Source of the DNA: Leishmania infantum JPCM5
Lineage: Eukaryota; Euglenozoa; Kinetoplastea; Trypanosomatida; Trypanosomatidae
NCBI RefSeq assembly: GCF_000002875.2
Contig: NC_009411.2
Location: 496,001-560,000 of the forward strand
Length of the DNA stretch: 64,000 nt
Direction: 5' to 3'
A model generated the notes under the pieces. It worked only from the letters and a program-made list of their open reading frames with translations. It searched no databases and had not been told where the DNA came from. The position numbers and the translations under genes are program-made. Below, piece after piece: positions 52,593 to 62,984 of this stretch (within the stretch, counting starts at the first letter, position 1; every line of letters begins with the position of its first letter).

Positions 52593-54671
52593 ATGTGCGC
52601 CGCTGCCGCTACCGTGAATGTGGAGCTGGCGCTGAAGGAGATTGTCAAGGCGACCATCGCCAAGGCCTTCCCGCTCGTCCCGGCCCAGGAGCCTCTCATC
52701 ACCCTTGGCAAGGTGAGCGAGTATCAGTGCAACAATGCCATGGGGCTGGTGAAGGTGCTCTCTCAGCAGCAGCAGCCAATAAAGATGAGCCCGCAGATGG
52801 TCGGCGAGGAGCTCAAAAAGAACTTGGTCGGCAATGATATCATCGACGAGTTCGAACCCACGCCCAAGGGTTTCATTAATGTCAGCATCCGCAAGGAATG
52901 GGTGGCTAGGATGGTGAAGGAGGTGCTGAAACAGGGCATCCGCCCACCCGTCGTGACGAAGCAGCGCGTGCTCGTCGACTTTTCAGCGCCGAACATTGCC
53001 AAGGAGATGCATGTCGGACATCTGCGCTCCACCATCATCGGCGAGTCGATCAGCCGCCTGCTGGAGTTCTGCCAGCATGACGTTGCACGCATCAACCACA
53101 TCGGCGACTGGGGTACGGCGTTTGGCATGCTCATTCTGTACATCAAGCGCAACTTCCCCGACTACACCACGAACCCGCCGGACATCTCTGACCTCACCGA
53201 CTTCTACCGCGCGGCGAAGAAGTGCTTCGACGAGGACCAGGAGTTCAAGGAGAAGGCCCGCCTCGAGGTGGTGAAGCTGCAGGCGCTGGAGGAGGATTCT
53301 ATCCAGGCGTGGAAGTACATCTGCGACGTGTCGCGCGAGGAGTTCGACAAGGTTTACACCCGCCTCGGCGCCACCATCGAGGAGCGCGGTGAGAGCTTCT
53401 ACAACCCGCTTATTCCAAAGGTGCTCGATCTGCTGGAGGAGGCGGGACAGATCGAGGTGAGTGACGGCGCGAAGCTCATCGTCAGCAAGGAGGCGCGCAA
53501 ACTGGATAGCCTCGATGCGCGTGACATGACAAAGCTGGCGAGTCAGCACCTCGCGCTCGTCTCGCGCGATGGTCCGTCGTACCACCCGAACCTGCTTGCC
53601 GCCATGAAGAAGGCTGGCATCTTGACCGGGACTGAGGGTGAGGAGTCGGTGGCGCTGTCGAAGAAGGAGGTGAAGCCGTGGAACAAGTTTGATATCCGCG
53701 TGGACCTGGACAAGCTGATGGCCCAGCTCGCACCCCTGTACAAGAAGCAGCTCGATCCTCTCTTCCTGGAGGTGTTCGAGGCTGCGGGGATTGTCAAGGG
53801 CGACAGCATCCTTGTCCCCCGTTTCTCCTTCCCGCTGATGGTGGTGAAAAGTGATGGCGGCTACACCTACGACACGACAGATGTCACGGCCACGTACCAC
53901 CGCTTCGTCATCGAGAAGATGAACCGCGTCATCTACTGCACCGATTTGGGCCAGTACGAGCACTTCCGCATGTGCATGCAGACGGCAAAGGACATGGGCT
54001 GGATGGAACATGCCACATGGGACCACGCCGGCTTTGGCCTTGTGACGGGTGCAGATGGCAAGAAGATAAAGACGCGCTCGGGTGAGACGGTGAAGCTGAA
54101 GGACCTCATGGACGAGGCGGTGGAGCGGTCCCTTGCGATCCTGAAGGAGCGTGAGGCGGGCGAGCGCAGCCAAGGCCACTCGGAGGAAGAGATGCAGAAG
54201 CTTTCCAACATTATCGGCATTGGCGCCATCAAGTACTTCGATCTCAAGCAGACGCGTACTGGTGACTACGCCTTCAGCTACGACAAGATGCTGGACATGT
54301 CTGGAAACACAGCCGTGTTCCTTCTCTATCAGTACGCCCGCATCTGCTCTATCAAGCGCAAGGCCGGCATAGCGGATGAGGAGCTGCTCGAGATCACCGA
54401 CATCTCTCTCGAGACCCCGCAGGAGAAGAGCCTCGCGCTGTGCGCGCTGCGCTTCCAGACGGTGATTCTCAAGACCGTTGAGGATCTCTTCCCGCACCAC
54501 CTGGCCGACTTCGCGTACGAGCTCATGACAAACTTCTCCAACTTTTTCCAAAACTGCCGCGTCTTGGATGACCCGCTGCAGAACAGCCGCCTGTGCCTAG
54601 TCGAGCTTACCCGCATCACCCTCAAGAAGACATTGGAGCTGCTGAACATCGAGACGGCCGAGCGCATTTAG
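52593..54671 (+). CDS. ArgRS: Arginyl-tRNA synthetase (692 aa)
   Basis: Class I aminoacyl-tRNA synthetase charging tRNA-Arg with arginine. A charged N-terminal tRNA-binding region (about 1-120, ArgRS-specific fold) is followed by the signature LVDFSAPNIAKEMHVGHLRS, with HVGH at residues 140-143 as the HIGH motif. The catalytic loop is KKIKTRSGETV rather than a canonical KMSKS, as is usual for eukaryotic ArgRS. The anticodon-binding DALR domain closes the protein (ALCALRFQTVILKTVEDL and NCRVLDDPLQNSRLCLV). Length fits the cytosolic enzyme. The first Met is followed by MCAAAATVNVELALKEIV and no obvious presequence. Trypanosomatids often supply mitochondria by importing charged tRNAs, so one enzyme may suffice. 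A 522-codon antisense ORF is a shadow. Confidence 0.97.
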   Translation: MCAAAATVNVELALKEIVKATIAKAFPLVPAQEPLITLGKVSEYQCNNAMGLVKVLSQQQQPIKMSPQMVGEELKKNLVGNDIIDEFEPTPKGFINVSIRKEWVARMVKEVLKQGIRPPVVTKQRVLVDFSAPNIAKEMHVGHLRSTIIGESISRLLEFCQHDVARINHIGDWGTAFGMLILYIKRNFPDYTTNPPDISDLTDFYRAAKKCFDEDQEFKEKARLEVVKLQALEEDSIQAWKYICDVSREEFDKVYTRLGATIEERGESFYNPLIPKVLDLLEEAGQIEVSDGAKLIVSKEARKLDSLDARDMTKLASQHLALVSRDGPSYHPNLLAAMKKAGILTGTEGEESVALSKKEVKPWNKFDIRVDLDKLMAQLAPLYKKQLDPLFLEVFEAAGIVKGDSILVPRFSFPLMVVKSDGGYTYDTTDVTATYHRFVIEKMNRVIYCTDLGQYEHFRMCMQTAKDMGWMEHATWDHAGFGLVTGADGKKIKTRSGETVKLKDLMDEAVERSLAILKEREAGERSQGHSEEEMQKLSNIIGIGAIKYFDLKQTRTGDYAFSYDKMLDMSGNTAVFLLYQYARICSIKRKAGIADEELLEITDISLETPQEKSLALCALRFQTVILKTVEDLFPHHLADFAYELMTNFSNFFQNCRVLDDPLQNSRLCLVELTRITLKKTLELLNIETAERI

Positions 54672-56051
54672 CGGATGCCTGGTGCTGCATGTGGGCGCTG
54701 TAGTCCAATCCCAGGCGTGAGGCTAGTGAGTACAAGAGAGAACGAGGAGAGGAGGCGGGCCAAGCACGGAGCCTCCAAAGGCTCATGAGAGCCTCAGGGT
54801 TTTTGTTTGGTTCCTCGGCGCCCGCCCCGCCCCTCACCCCCCCCACCCCCTCTTTCGTCTCAATCGCCTCTCGCATGTTTGTGCTTTCTTATTTTGCTCG
54901 TGCTCCGTGTTGCTCTCCGGGCGCACTCCTGGTGGGTTCTCTTCCCTTCGCGCCGTCGCTGATGCACAAGGGGAACCGGCAGCCCCCCCCCCCAGTGAGG
55001 TCGTTCAGCGACCCCCACCTTTTTGGCTGAAGGCAAATCTATGCGCGTATGCGCACGCATGTGTGTGCGTGTGTGTCGCTCATCTCACGGCGTGCGCTTG
55101 CGGGGCTACTCTCCTCTTCTGTTTGTATTTTTGAGGAGCGCACGGTGTAGTTCACTTCCGGCTGACAACCACGCTATCTGCCAATTTCGCTGGCGACTGT
55201 TTCGCGGTGTGTCGGCGAGTCACGGGGCAACGGGTCCTCTGCGCTTCTCTTTTGCCTCGCTCTCTCCTTCTCATTCTCCCACCAACACCACCCTGTTGTG
55301 AGTCGCGCAAGTGGGCTGGTCTCTTCTCTGCCTCCTGTGCCTCCTTTTGTGTTTGTGTGCATTATCCTTCGCTCGTGTGCCGCTACTGATAGCGCACAGA
55401 TACGTTAGCGGAAGGTGTGCGTGTGCGTATGCGTTTGGATGTGTGTGTGTGTGTGCGTGTGTGTCTGCGCGCGTAAGTGTTCCTTAATGCGCTAATTGAA
55501 CGACAAAGACTTCCAGACATTCACTCGAGTCTCACCTTCTCTGCATCGATGCAGGACTTTGTGGGCGCGATGAGGCTGCTCAAAAAAGCAGGTGTTCCCC
55601 TGTGTAAGAGAGAGACGTCACGTACCAGTGCGAATCACTGAGCGGTAGTGGGGGTGCGCCTGCCTCTCTTTGATAACCTTTTTTTCTCATGCGGAGGGCG
55701 ATTTGATCTGTGGCACTCCTGGCTTGCTATGGGAAGGCGTGCAGATGAGAGCAGCGTCACATCTCCTACCCCCGGGTGAGGGTTTCTATCTTTCCCTCTC
55801 ACATGCGTGGGTGCTGCAGCCTCTGTCGGTCTGTCTCGATCTCGCCGTTCTTTCCGCACTCTCTGCCTACGCCTTTTGGAATCATCTCCATCGAAGCAGC
55901 ACCGCGGCATCCAACACAGGTTCTCAAACAGAATATCGATAGATTGAGAGTGCGCTAGTCTACCCTTTCCCTCATATCCATGCAGTACCGCTGACCCTCT
56001 CACGCTGTGCAGGCACACGATTAACACACCCGCCAGCCGGAGGTGAGCACG
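54672..56051. other. intergenic region
   Basis: UTR-like sequence with C/G runs (54838-54850, 54985-54994) and a GT tract at about 55438-55465. No gene seen. Confidence 0.6.
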
Positions 56052-57854
56052 ATGCAGACGTGGTATCGACCCCACCCCTACGGTATTTACCCACGCGGCA
56101 ACGCCGTCAAGCGCTCTGACATATTCGACCGACTCGGCACCTTTTCCATCTTCACCGCCGCAACCACGGATGACGACAAGGAGCACACGGAGCAGCCCTA
56201 CCTGGAACTCGTCCAGTGCTTTCTCGCCTTTCTCGAGGTGCCCGATCTGTGCCGACTGTCGCGCAGCTGTACGGGCTGGTATGTACTAGTGCATTGCACA
56301 GATGCCTTCAAGGCAGCGTACACAGCCTTGTCGCCGTCGTACCTGCGGTTCCGTGGCAGCTGGAAGGAAACGGCAGTGCGAGGCTACGTGGCGGTGCATG
56401 GCGGCACGCCGAACGCGGTCCCTGCCGCTTCCATTACGAACAGCACCCCCTCCAAGAAGAGGTCGAAGGTGGAGAGCAAACGTATGCGGGCTACTCCGGC
56501 GCCTGCTGGTGAGACATCTGCTGCATTTGCACGCCACACACCGGTGTGCGTGCGCCGACGCTTCTTCTGTGATCAGCTCTTCCAGGCATGGATGTGCACC
56601 ATTCTACCACCCTACTATCACCTGCACCCCGTCGCTGAGGAGCCGCAGGAGGCGTCGCCGTCGCTCTCGTCTTCCGCAGTGCGGACCGAGAAGAGTGCGG
56701 GGCAGAACGCTGGGTCCAAGAGTCGAAAGAGGCAGCAAGTTGCGGCATGGCCCGCGGCTGCGTCGACCTCCTCGACCGCCGAGCTGGCGGATTCGGTGGA
56801 CGCGCCTCAGAGCCGTAGCCCACGGTACATGTCGAAGTTTCGCCCTGTCGAGCGGTGCAGCCGTATTTCTGTCGATGAGTTCCACGACCGCTTTGAAAAG
56901 CCGAACGTGCCAGTCGTGATCACAGACGTGGCGACGGAGTGGCCGCTTTTCAAGATCCTCCAAGGCCGCTTCACCAACCTAGCGGACAAGAAGGACTCCC
57001 TTGTGCGTAGCGGCTGCCCTGTGACGTCACCGTTGCGCTGCGAGCACACAAACATGGATCTGGAAGACTATGTGCACTACGCAACGGAGCAGAACGACGA
57101 GCGGCCGATATACATGTTCGACGCCGAGTTCGGGAGTGTGCTGGATGCAGAGAAGCTGTACACGGTGCCACCCTACTTCGCCCGAGATGACTTCTTCTCA
57201 GCACTTGGCGACCGCCGACCCAAGTTTCGCTGGATCGTCGCGGGCCCGCAGCGTAGTGGCAGCAGCTTCCACGTGGACCCCAACTACACCAACGCGTGGA
57301 ACGCGAACATGACGGGTCGCAAACGGTGGCTGCTATTCCCTCCCGGGGCGACACCGCCCGGGGTGGTGCCGAGTGCCGACATGGCTGAGGTAGCCACCCC
57401 GGTGTCGCTGACGGAGTGGCTCTTGAACTACTACGACGCATGCCTGCAGGAGCTGCAGCACTGCGGGTACGAGTGCATCTGCGAGCCTGGAGACATCATG
57501 TTTGTGCCGTGCGGGTGGTGGCACTTCATCATCAACCTCGAAGATTCCATCGCCATTACGCAGAACTACGTCTCGCGGTGCAACTTGCCAAAGGTGATCA
57601 AATTCTTGCGCGCCATGAAGGGGTCCATCAGCGGCATTGACGAGGATGCCGACGCGGCGACGGAGGAGTCTACAGAAAGGCGGCAGCGCGGCTTTGCGAA
57701 AGAGTTTGAGGCCGCCATGAAGGCGGCGCACCCGGCTCTGATGCAGGACGTGGCGCGGCAACTTGAGGAGGAGCATCAGGCACGGGAGAAACGCCGGCTT
57801 GGCCGCTTGACGCTGCTAGACCCGTCCTCAGGGGGCTTCACCTTTAGCTTCTAG
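56052..57854 (+). CDS. F-box/JmjC-domain 2-oxoglutarate oxygenase, JMJD6-like (600 aa)
   Basis: Predicted Fe(II)/2-oxoglutarate hydroxylase or demethylase. The N-terminus carries an F-box-like helix set (LVQCFLAFLEVPDLCRLSRS) like the F-box/JmjC proteins. A Ser/Lys-rich spacer at about 120-250 contains KKRSKVESKRMR, a likely nuclear signal. The JmjC core lies at about 270-510 with iron ligands H407 and D409 (SFHVDPNYTNAWN) and H491 (CGWWHFIIN). GRKRWLLFPPG supplies the cosubstrate lysine, and SIAITQNYVS is the closing strand typical of JMJD6 (the former phosphatidylserine receptor). Start: the frame also has GTG at 56043, but the first ATG is 56052. Substrate unknown: protein lysine hydroxylation or RNA/histone modification are possible. 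It is one of the more distinctive regulatory genes here. Confidence 0.9.
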   Translation: MQTWYRPHPYGIYPRGNAVKRSDIFDRLGTFSIFTAATTDDDKEHTEQPYLELVQCFLAFLEVPDLCRLSRSCTGWYVLVHCTDAFKAAYTALSPSYLRFRGSWKETAVRGYVAVHGGTPNAVPAASITNSTPSKKRSKVESKRMRATPAPAGETSAAFARHTPVCVRRRFFCDQLFQAWMCTILPPYYHLHPVAEEPQEASPSLSSSAVRTEKSAGQNAGSKSRKRQQVAAWPAAASTSSTAELADSVDAPQSRSPRYMSKFRPVERCSRISVDEFHDRFEKPNVPVVITDVATEWPLFKILQGRFTNLADKKDSLVRSGCPVTSPLRCEHTNMDLEDYVHYATEQNDERPIYMFDAEFGSVLDAEKLYTVPPYFARDDFFSALGDRRPKFRWIVAGPQRSGSSFHVDPNYTNAWNANMTGRKRWLLFPPGATPPGVVPSADMAEVATPVSLTEWLLNYYDACLQELQHCGYECICEPGDIMFVPCGWWHFIINLEDSIAITQNYVSRCNLPKVIKFLRAMKGSISGIDEDADAATEESTERRQRGFAKEFEAAMKAAHPALMQDVARQLEEEHQAREKRRLGRLTLLDPSSGGFTFSF

Positions 57855-59028
57855 GCCACACAGGGCAGCAAAGTTTGGCGCGAGAGTGGGTGAGTGGGTG
57901 CCAGGTAGCCCCCAAGCCTGTGCCTGTACAGTGACGGTGAGAGTGTGGAGGCGGCATCATCACCGGCGCCGACTGCCACGCTCCTGTCCCCTCACTGGTG
58001 CCCCACAGAGGCACAATCATCCATCAACACAATAGCAGTGCCCCCGCCCACTGCCCCCTTTTCCCCAGCATGCACACCCACAGCGAGTAAGCAGGAGAGA
58101 ATCATGCCATCGAGTCCTGCGGGAGGGGGACACTCGCAAACGCATGAACCCCTCCTTTGGTGAAGGGGTCCAACGGCACGCCAATGCACCTCGCCACGCT
58201 GTGTGCGCCTTCTTTTACCCCGTGACAGCTCTTGCCTAACACCGTATAATCAGTATAACGACCGCTGCGTATTCGTTCGTAACTAGCGGAACCAACTCCC
58301 CAGCAGGCCGTACATGTATGTGTGCGCATGTGCCATGCATGGGGCGTACGGCTATTCATGGCAAGCCCGGCTAAACATCTACACGAAAAGTCGTGCGCAT
58401 CAGCTCCGACCACCACGAAGAAAAACAAGCAAGTATAAAAGAAAGGCCGATGCGAGCGACAGAGAGGGAGCAACAGGGCCGAGGAGGCAAGCGAAAAGGA
58501 TCGCCTGGAGAGGAGAAAGCGGCGGCGAGGATGCCACCCAGCGGGTACCCACACAGGGTGCATGAGGACAACTCATCAAAGGTCACAGTATGCTGCACCC
58601 CGTTGAGGCGGTGATGGCAGCGGTGGAATGCTTGCAGTGTGGAGGCTATGCCATGCCGCCACACCCTATTCCCTTCCCTCGGAGGTACCTGTGCCAGCGT
58701 CTTCAAGGAAGCCGTGCACCGCGCACACTCCCCTTGCCTCTGTTTCGTCGTGTGCCTTCACCCACACAGTTTGGACAATGCTATACCACTTCATCGTTGC
58801 CCCCTCTCCCCTTCTCCCAATCGTCTACCTCCTTCCTCCCTTATAGTACAACGGTATTGGACGGAAGGGCACCGTCGAATGTGAAGCGGTGTAGATCACG
58901 CTTCGAGCCCTCTGTAATTGTAGAGCCGTACTGACACTCGCGCGCGTCTCTGACAGCTTCAGCGCTGCTCCAAAAAGGCCGCCGTCGCTCACTTACTGTC
59001 CGCGCTCTTGCTTACGCTGCGGTTCATC
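57855..59028. other. intergenic region
   Basis: 3' UTR of the JmjC gene and 5' UTR of the membrane-protein gene. GC-rich repeat-like sequence at about 57930-58130 and 58500-58690 could be degenerate SIDER sequence, by position and feel only. The stretch 58760-58850 is pyrimidine-rich. No gene seen. Confidence 0.5.
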
Positions 59029-60330
59029 ATGGGCATCCTAACAAACTGGTACGAAAGCCTCGCGCAGGAGAAGCAGCTGGAGCTGCTCATGACGCTGGGC
59101 ATGTACGATGAGCGCGTGTACGAGGTGGTGGAGCGACATCACCTGGCACCTGACATTCTGCAGACGCTGCCGTCCCCCCTCACCGCCCATTTCTTGGCAC
59201 GTGGCATGTGCTACGACGCCATTAACGAGGAGGTGGTTCGCAATTTTGTGCGCATTTGCATGATGCTGTCGCGCTACCGTACCGTCGAGGAGGCGTCGAC
59301 GCTAGCGGAGCTGATCGGCAGCTGCGGGCTGCCAGAGCAGTATCGCATGCAGATGTTCAACTTTAGCGAGACGTATCGGCACATGATACTCTCGCAATCC
59401 TACTTTCCTCAGCGAGCGGTGCTGCGCCTGCTGTCGTACATCTTCTGCGACGATGTTCTCTCCGATGCCGTGGCGCAGCTGCAGTACAAGTCCGACATAT
59501 TAAACCATGTAAACAAGGTGTTCGTAACCACACCGGACTTTGTGTCGTGGCGCTTCTCCGTCCGATGCATGTCCCTAGCCGGCGGCTTTAACGAAGATCG
59601 CTCAGACGTCGAGTACACGGAGCTCCTCACGCGGGCTGTGTCGCAGGCGCTGCCCGAGTTTTTCAGCTACCTCCTGGTCGCCTTCTGCTACGCCCGCTTT
59701 CGCTTATACCCGCAGCGGGTGCGCGGTATCACCCCGCGGTGGCTGGTGCGGCAGCGTGCCTGCTTCTCTGCCCTTTACTGCGCTCTTCTTGGTGTTTACT
59801 GCAACGCCATCTTGGAGTACCGTGTGCACGAGCACCGCGTCCTGTACGAGTTGCGCAAGAGTCGAGAGATGCGACGACGCCGCGGTGCCGAGCGCCGCGG
59901 CCTCCCGTACGAAAACAATCCATACTTTGATAACCTTGAAGGGGTGACGCGGCGCGTCTACATGATGCAGCTGTCTGCCTACACCTTCACTGCTCTTGGT
60001 CTCGCTGTCTCCATGCTCCCCTTGACCTCTGTGAAGTTCCCCAAGTTCATGGGCGACGTCGCATGGCGCCATCCCTTCGTGCCGCGCCTCTTTCCAGCTT
60101 TGCTTGGCATGCACGCCGCCTCGCGCTGCCTCATCCCCTTTGTTGTCGCACCGTTCACTGCCGTGAGCCTCGCCATGCACGGCAATTGGGGGACCACCCT
60201 GTACGACCGCTACGTCGAGCTCCGTATGCGGCTTTGGCATCGGAAGGTGGACGTGGCCTTCGACACGTCGACTGAGATGGATGAGGTGGATATCATCGGC
60301 GCCGACACGACAAGGAAGAGCGCGTCTTGA
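59029..60330 (+). CDS. Multi-span membrane protein of unknown function (433 aa)
   Basis: No recognised family. The N-terminal half (about 1-200) is soluble and helical, with many Leu/Met/Arg (QLELLMTLGMYDERVYEVVE). Four hydrophobic stretches follow: about 205-225 (FFSYLLVAFCYARFRL), 240-265 (CFSALYCALLGVYCNAIL), 320-340 (YTFTALGLAVSMLPL) and 350-390 (LFPALLGMHAASRCLIPFVV). A basic loop of RRRRGAERRG type lies between the second and third. A charged C-terminus ends TTRKSAS. The frame opens at a TTG (59008), but the first ATG, giving MGILTNWYE, is at 59029. Codon bias supports a real gene. The topology would fit an organellar membrane protein such as a mitochondrial or peroxisomal one; this is inference. 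Confidence 0.8.
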   Translation: MGILTNWYESLAQEKQLELLMTLGMYDERVYEVVERHHLAPDILQTLPSPLTAHFLARGMCYDAINEEVVRNFVRICMMLSRYRTVEEASTLAELIGSCGLPEQYRMQMFNFSETYRHMILSQSYFPQRAVLRLLSYIFCDDVLSDAVAQLQYKSDILNHVNKVFVTTPDFVSWRFSVRCMSLAGGFNEDRSDVEYTELLTRAVSQALPEFFSYLLVAFCYARFRLYPQRVRGITPRWLVRQRACFSALYCALLGVYCNAILEYRVHEHRVLYELRKSREMRRRRGAERRGLPYENNPYFDNLEGVTRRVYMMQLSAYTFTALGLAVSMLPLTSVKFPKFMGDVAWRHPFVPRLFPALLGMHAASRCLIPFVVAPFTAVSLAMHGNWGTTLYDRYVELRMRLWHRKVDVAFDTSTEMDEVDIIGADTTRKSAS

Positions 60331-62984
60331 GCTGCTGCGGGAAACATCGTTGTCCTTTTGCGAGCGTCGCCATGAGCAGTTTGCGACCGACTGTGGGCGT
60401 CTGCGCTTGCGGATGCGCACAGACGACTTTGCCCCCCTACCCCACCCTCTCTTCTCCCGACAGAGGCAGCTTCGTCGGCTCAAGAGGCGGCGCTCACTTT
60501 TAATGGCTTGATTTCGGAGTCAAGCGCTGTTGCTTTCTTTTTTGTTGTTGGCAGAGATTTCGAGGGTCTGGCGGTTCTGCTACCCCTGACTTCACTCGGC
60601 TGTTGGTGCGAATTGCGGTTGACCTTTTCAATGACGCTGCTCAGCATCCTGTGCATCCTTCACACAAGCATACAGATACACAGATACTGCTGCTGCGGTG
60701 ACGACGTTGCAGTCTCGTTGGCCGAAAACCTGTGATGCGCTTGACGCGGGGTTAACACTCGACGGGAAAGGGGAGCGAAACAATCAACTCATCCCACGGC
60801 TGGCACTCGCGCCGCTTGCTTCATCATCGTCTCCCGCCCCCTGCTCCCCTTTCGCCTTTTTACTCCTCTCGCTCTTTTATTTCGTCCCCCGCCATTACAT
60901 CTGCGACTGGTGCTTCAGAATAAGACATTCGTCGCACACACACACACACACACACACACCAGCAGCGAGTCTTCAGAGTGCGCTTCACCACTCTCACCCG
61001 TCCTCTTGCCCCTCACCCTCCCGCTTTGGAGGGTCACGTACACTTTCATCTGCATGTGTCAGCTGTCCCTTACTGGAAGGCCGAGCACGGCCCTCGTGTC
61101 GACCTCATTTCACTCGCGCTGGCAAAAAAAAAGCGAGAGTATTGGTGCACTGACACACGTGCTCTCTCTTGCGCAATTCGGACAGCGTGCGCTCATGCCT
61201 TGAGGGCATCAAAGCCGAGCTCGTCATCCACTGCCTCGCTGTCGGCACTATCTACACACGAATGCTCACACCTTTGTCCTCTCTTGATACGGACCGCTGT
61301 CTTGTTCCTTTTCTCGTCCTTGTGCACTTCTTTCACTCATTCGGCCGATTTTCTTTTTGTTTCAATGTTGGAGTGCCTCTTCTCACCCCAGAACGTCCCC
61401 CCTCTCTGACCGCCGCCGTCGCCAAACGCCGCCCTTCCTCATTGCCCGTCATCCTCATAACGCATGCAGGCTGGCACACGATAGGCGAGTGCGAGTGCGT
61501 TTTTTTTTTTGTGTGTCTCCCACTTTCCTCGCTCCCCATCACGTGCGCGTATGCCTGTCTTGCTTGTTTTGCGCTCTTGCGGTTTGCACGTTGTTTTCTC
61601 AGGATCCCTGTCGTCTACACAAATATGCGCATCCTCCTCTTGATCGCCGCGATTGTGGGGTGCTGATGGGAAGGAAAAGGAAGCCCGCTTTCACGCAATC
61701 ACAGCGGGCGACTCTCACAGCAACATTCCGCCTGAGCTGTCGAACGTGCTTTGCTCTCTTCTGCTCCCACTTGCTCCTTCTACTTCAGCCCTCCTTTTCT
61801 GTTTTTCCCCTTTTTTTCGTGGCTCTCTCTGAGCTAGTGCAGCCGTGCATGCAGGCGAGCTCTGCCACTTAATCTCTTCTCCCCACCTCGTCTTCTCTCT
61901 GGTGTGTTGGTGAAGATGGACGTCAGGGACCAGTGCTGCTGCTGCTGCTGCTCGTGTTCATATTTTTTACTTTCTAGAGCTTCGCAGTGTATGCATACAT
62001 ATGCATGCATATGTATGCACATATTCTGCTCTGTCAGCCTGGGCGGCGTATTTCCCGACGGTAGTGACAAGGAGAAGTTATTGAAAGCAAACATGAGCCG
62101 TGATGGCCTTCAAGAGCCTCATCAACAGAATCCTGGACGCTGCATGCTAGCCTTTAACTCTTCTAGTGACCCCTTCGATACCCGGAAAGCTCGCTTTCCC
62201 ACCTATGTTAATTTCTTGTGGACCCCCGCTCGTCACGTCCGCATCCACCTCATCTTAGAGGCGGAACCGCCACGTCGTGAGAACTATCAAGCCATAAGGC
62301 AAAGACAAACCTCCAAACGTCCAGAGGCGCTCCCCGCCGGACATTCACGTGGACGTGAGCGCACCACTGTCGTCCGTCCCCCTCCCTCCCCCTCAGGTTG
62401 GCCGGGTAAGGGGCACCCCAGCGCTACTGGTTTCTCCTGTGGGGAGGGGTGTATGTGCCTGTGCATGTGTGCTTGCCCCCTTCCACCCTTCTATCGCTGC
62501 AGCCCCTCCCTCCCTCCCTCCTTGCCCGCCGAGAAAACCGCAAACACGAACACACACCATTCTTTACTGTCCCGTCTGTGTGTGGGTGTGCCTTTGCTCT
62601 TCCGTACCGTCTCTGGCGCGCGTTAACGTTCCCACACACAAACGCAGCCACCCATTTTCTACCTCTCCTCTCCCTCACGCCCCCTGACACAAACGGATTG
62701 CGATGAACTTTGCGCGTGCATGCGTAGCAGCTGCCTTTTTTTTTTCTGTGAGGCTCTTCTCTCCTTGTCCTTCACCTTTCCCCGCAAGCGACAGGGGTGC
62801 CGTGGCGTAGCCTCACGCGTCTGCAGCGCGTGATCATTACCGCGCGCCCGCATACGCAGACGAAGGCACTCCGCGCATCTTCTGTGCTGACCGAGACTCC
62901 GGGCAACCTTCTCCTTTCCTCTGGAGGGGGCTTTTTGAACCCGACACCAGTGCATGCGCGCCTCGCTCACATTCCTTTCCCACG
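60331..62984. other. long intergenic region
   Basis: 2.65 kb with no credible gene. Contains a CA run at about 60938-60959, T runs (61500-61510, 62737-62746), a CTG run at about 61933-61953 and a perfect 28-bp palindrome at 61992-62019. The plus ORF at 61904-62626 (240 codons) begins with six Cys from the CTG run and is not protein-like. Confidence 0.6.
61992..62019. repeat. perfect 28-bp palindrome of TG/CA/AT steps
   Basis: The sequence equals its own reverse complement over 28 bp, centred on ATGCATGCAT at 62001-62010. Pairing fails one base outside either end. It is built of alternating purine-pyrimidine steps, so a cruciform or other non-B form is conceivable. Confidence 0.9.

Noticed and set aside
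52983..54551. Minus-strand ORF of 522 codons
   Set aside because: Antisense shadow of arginyl-tRNA synthetase.
61904..62626. 240-codon plus ORF with a Cys run
   Set aside because: Cys run comes from a CTG repeat and the rest lacks protein character or a domain.
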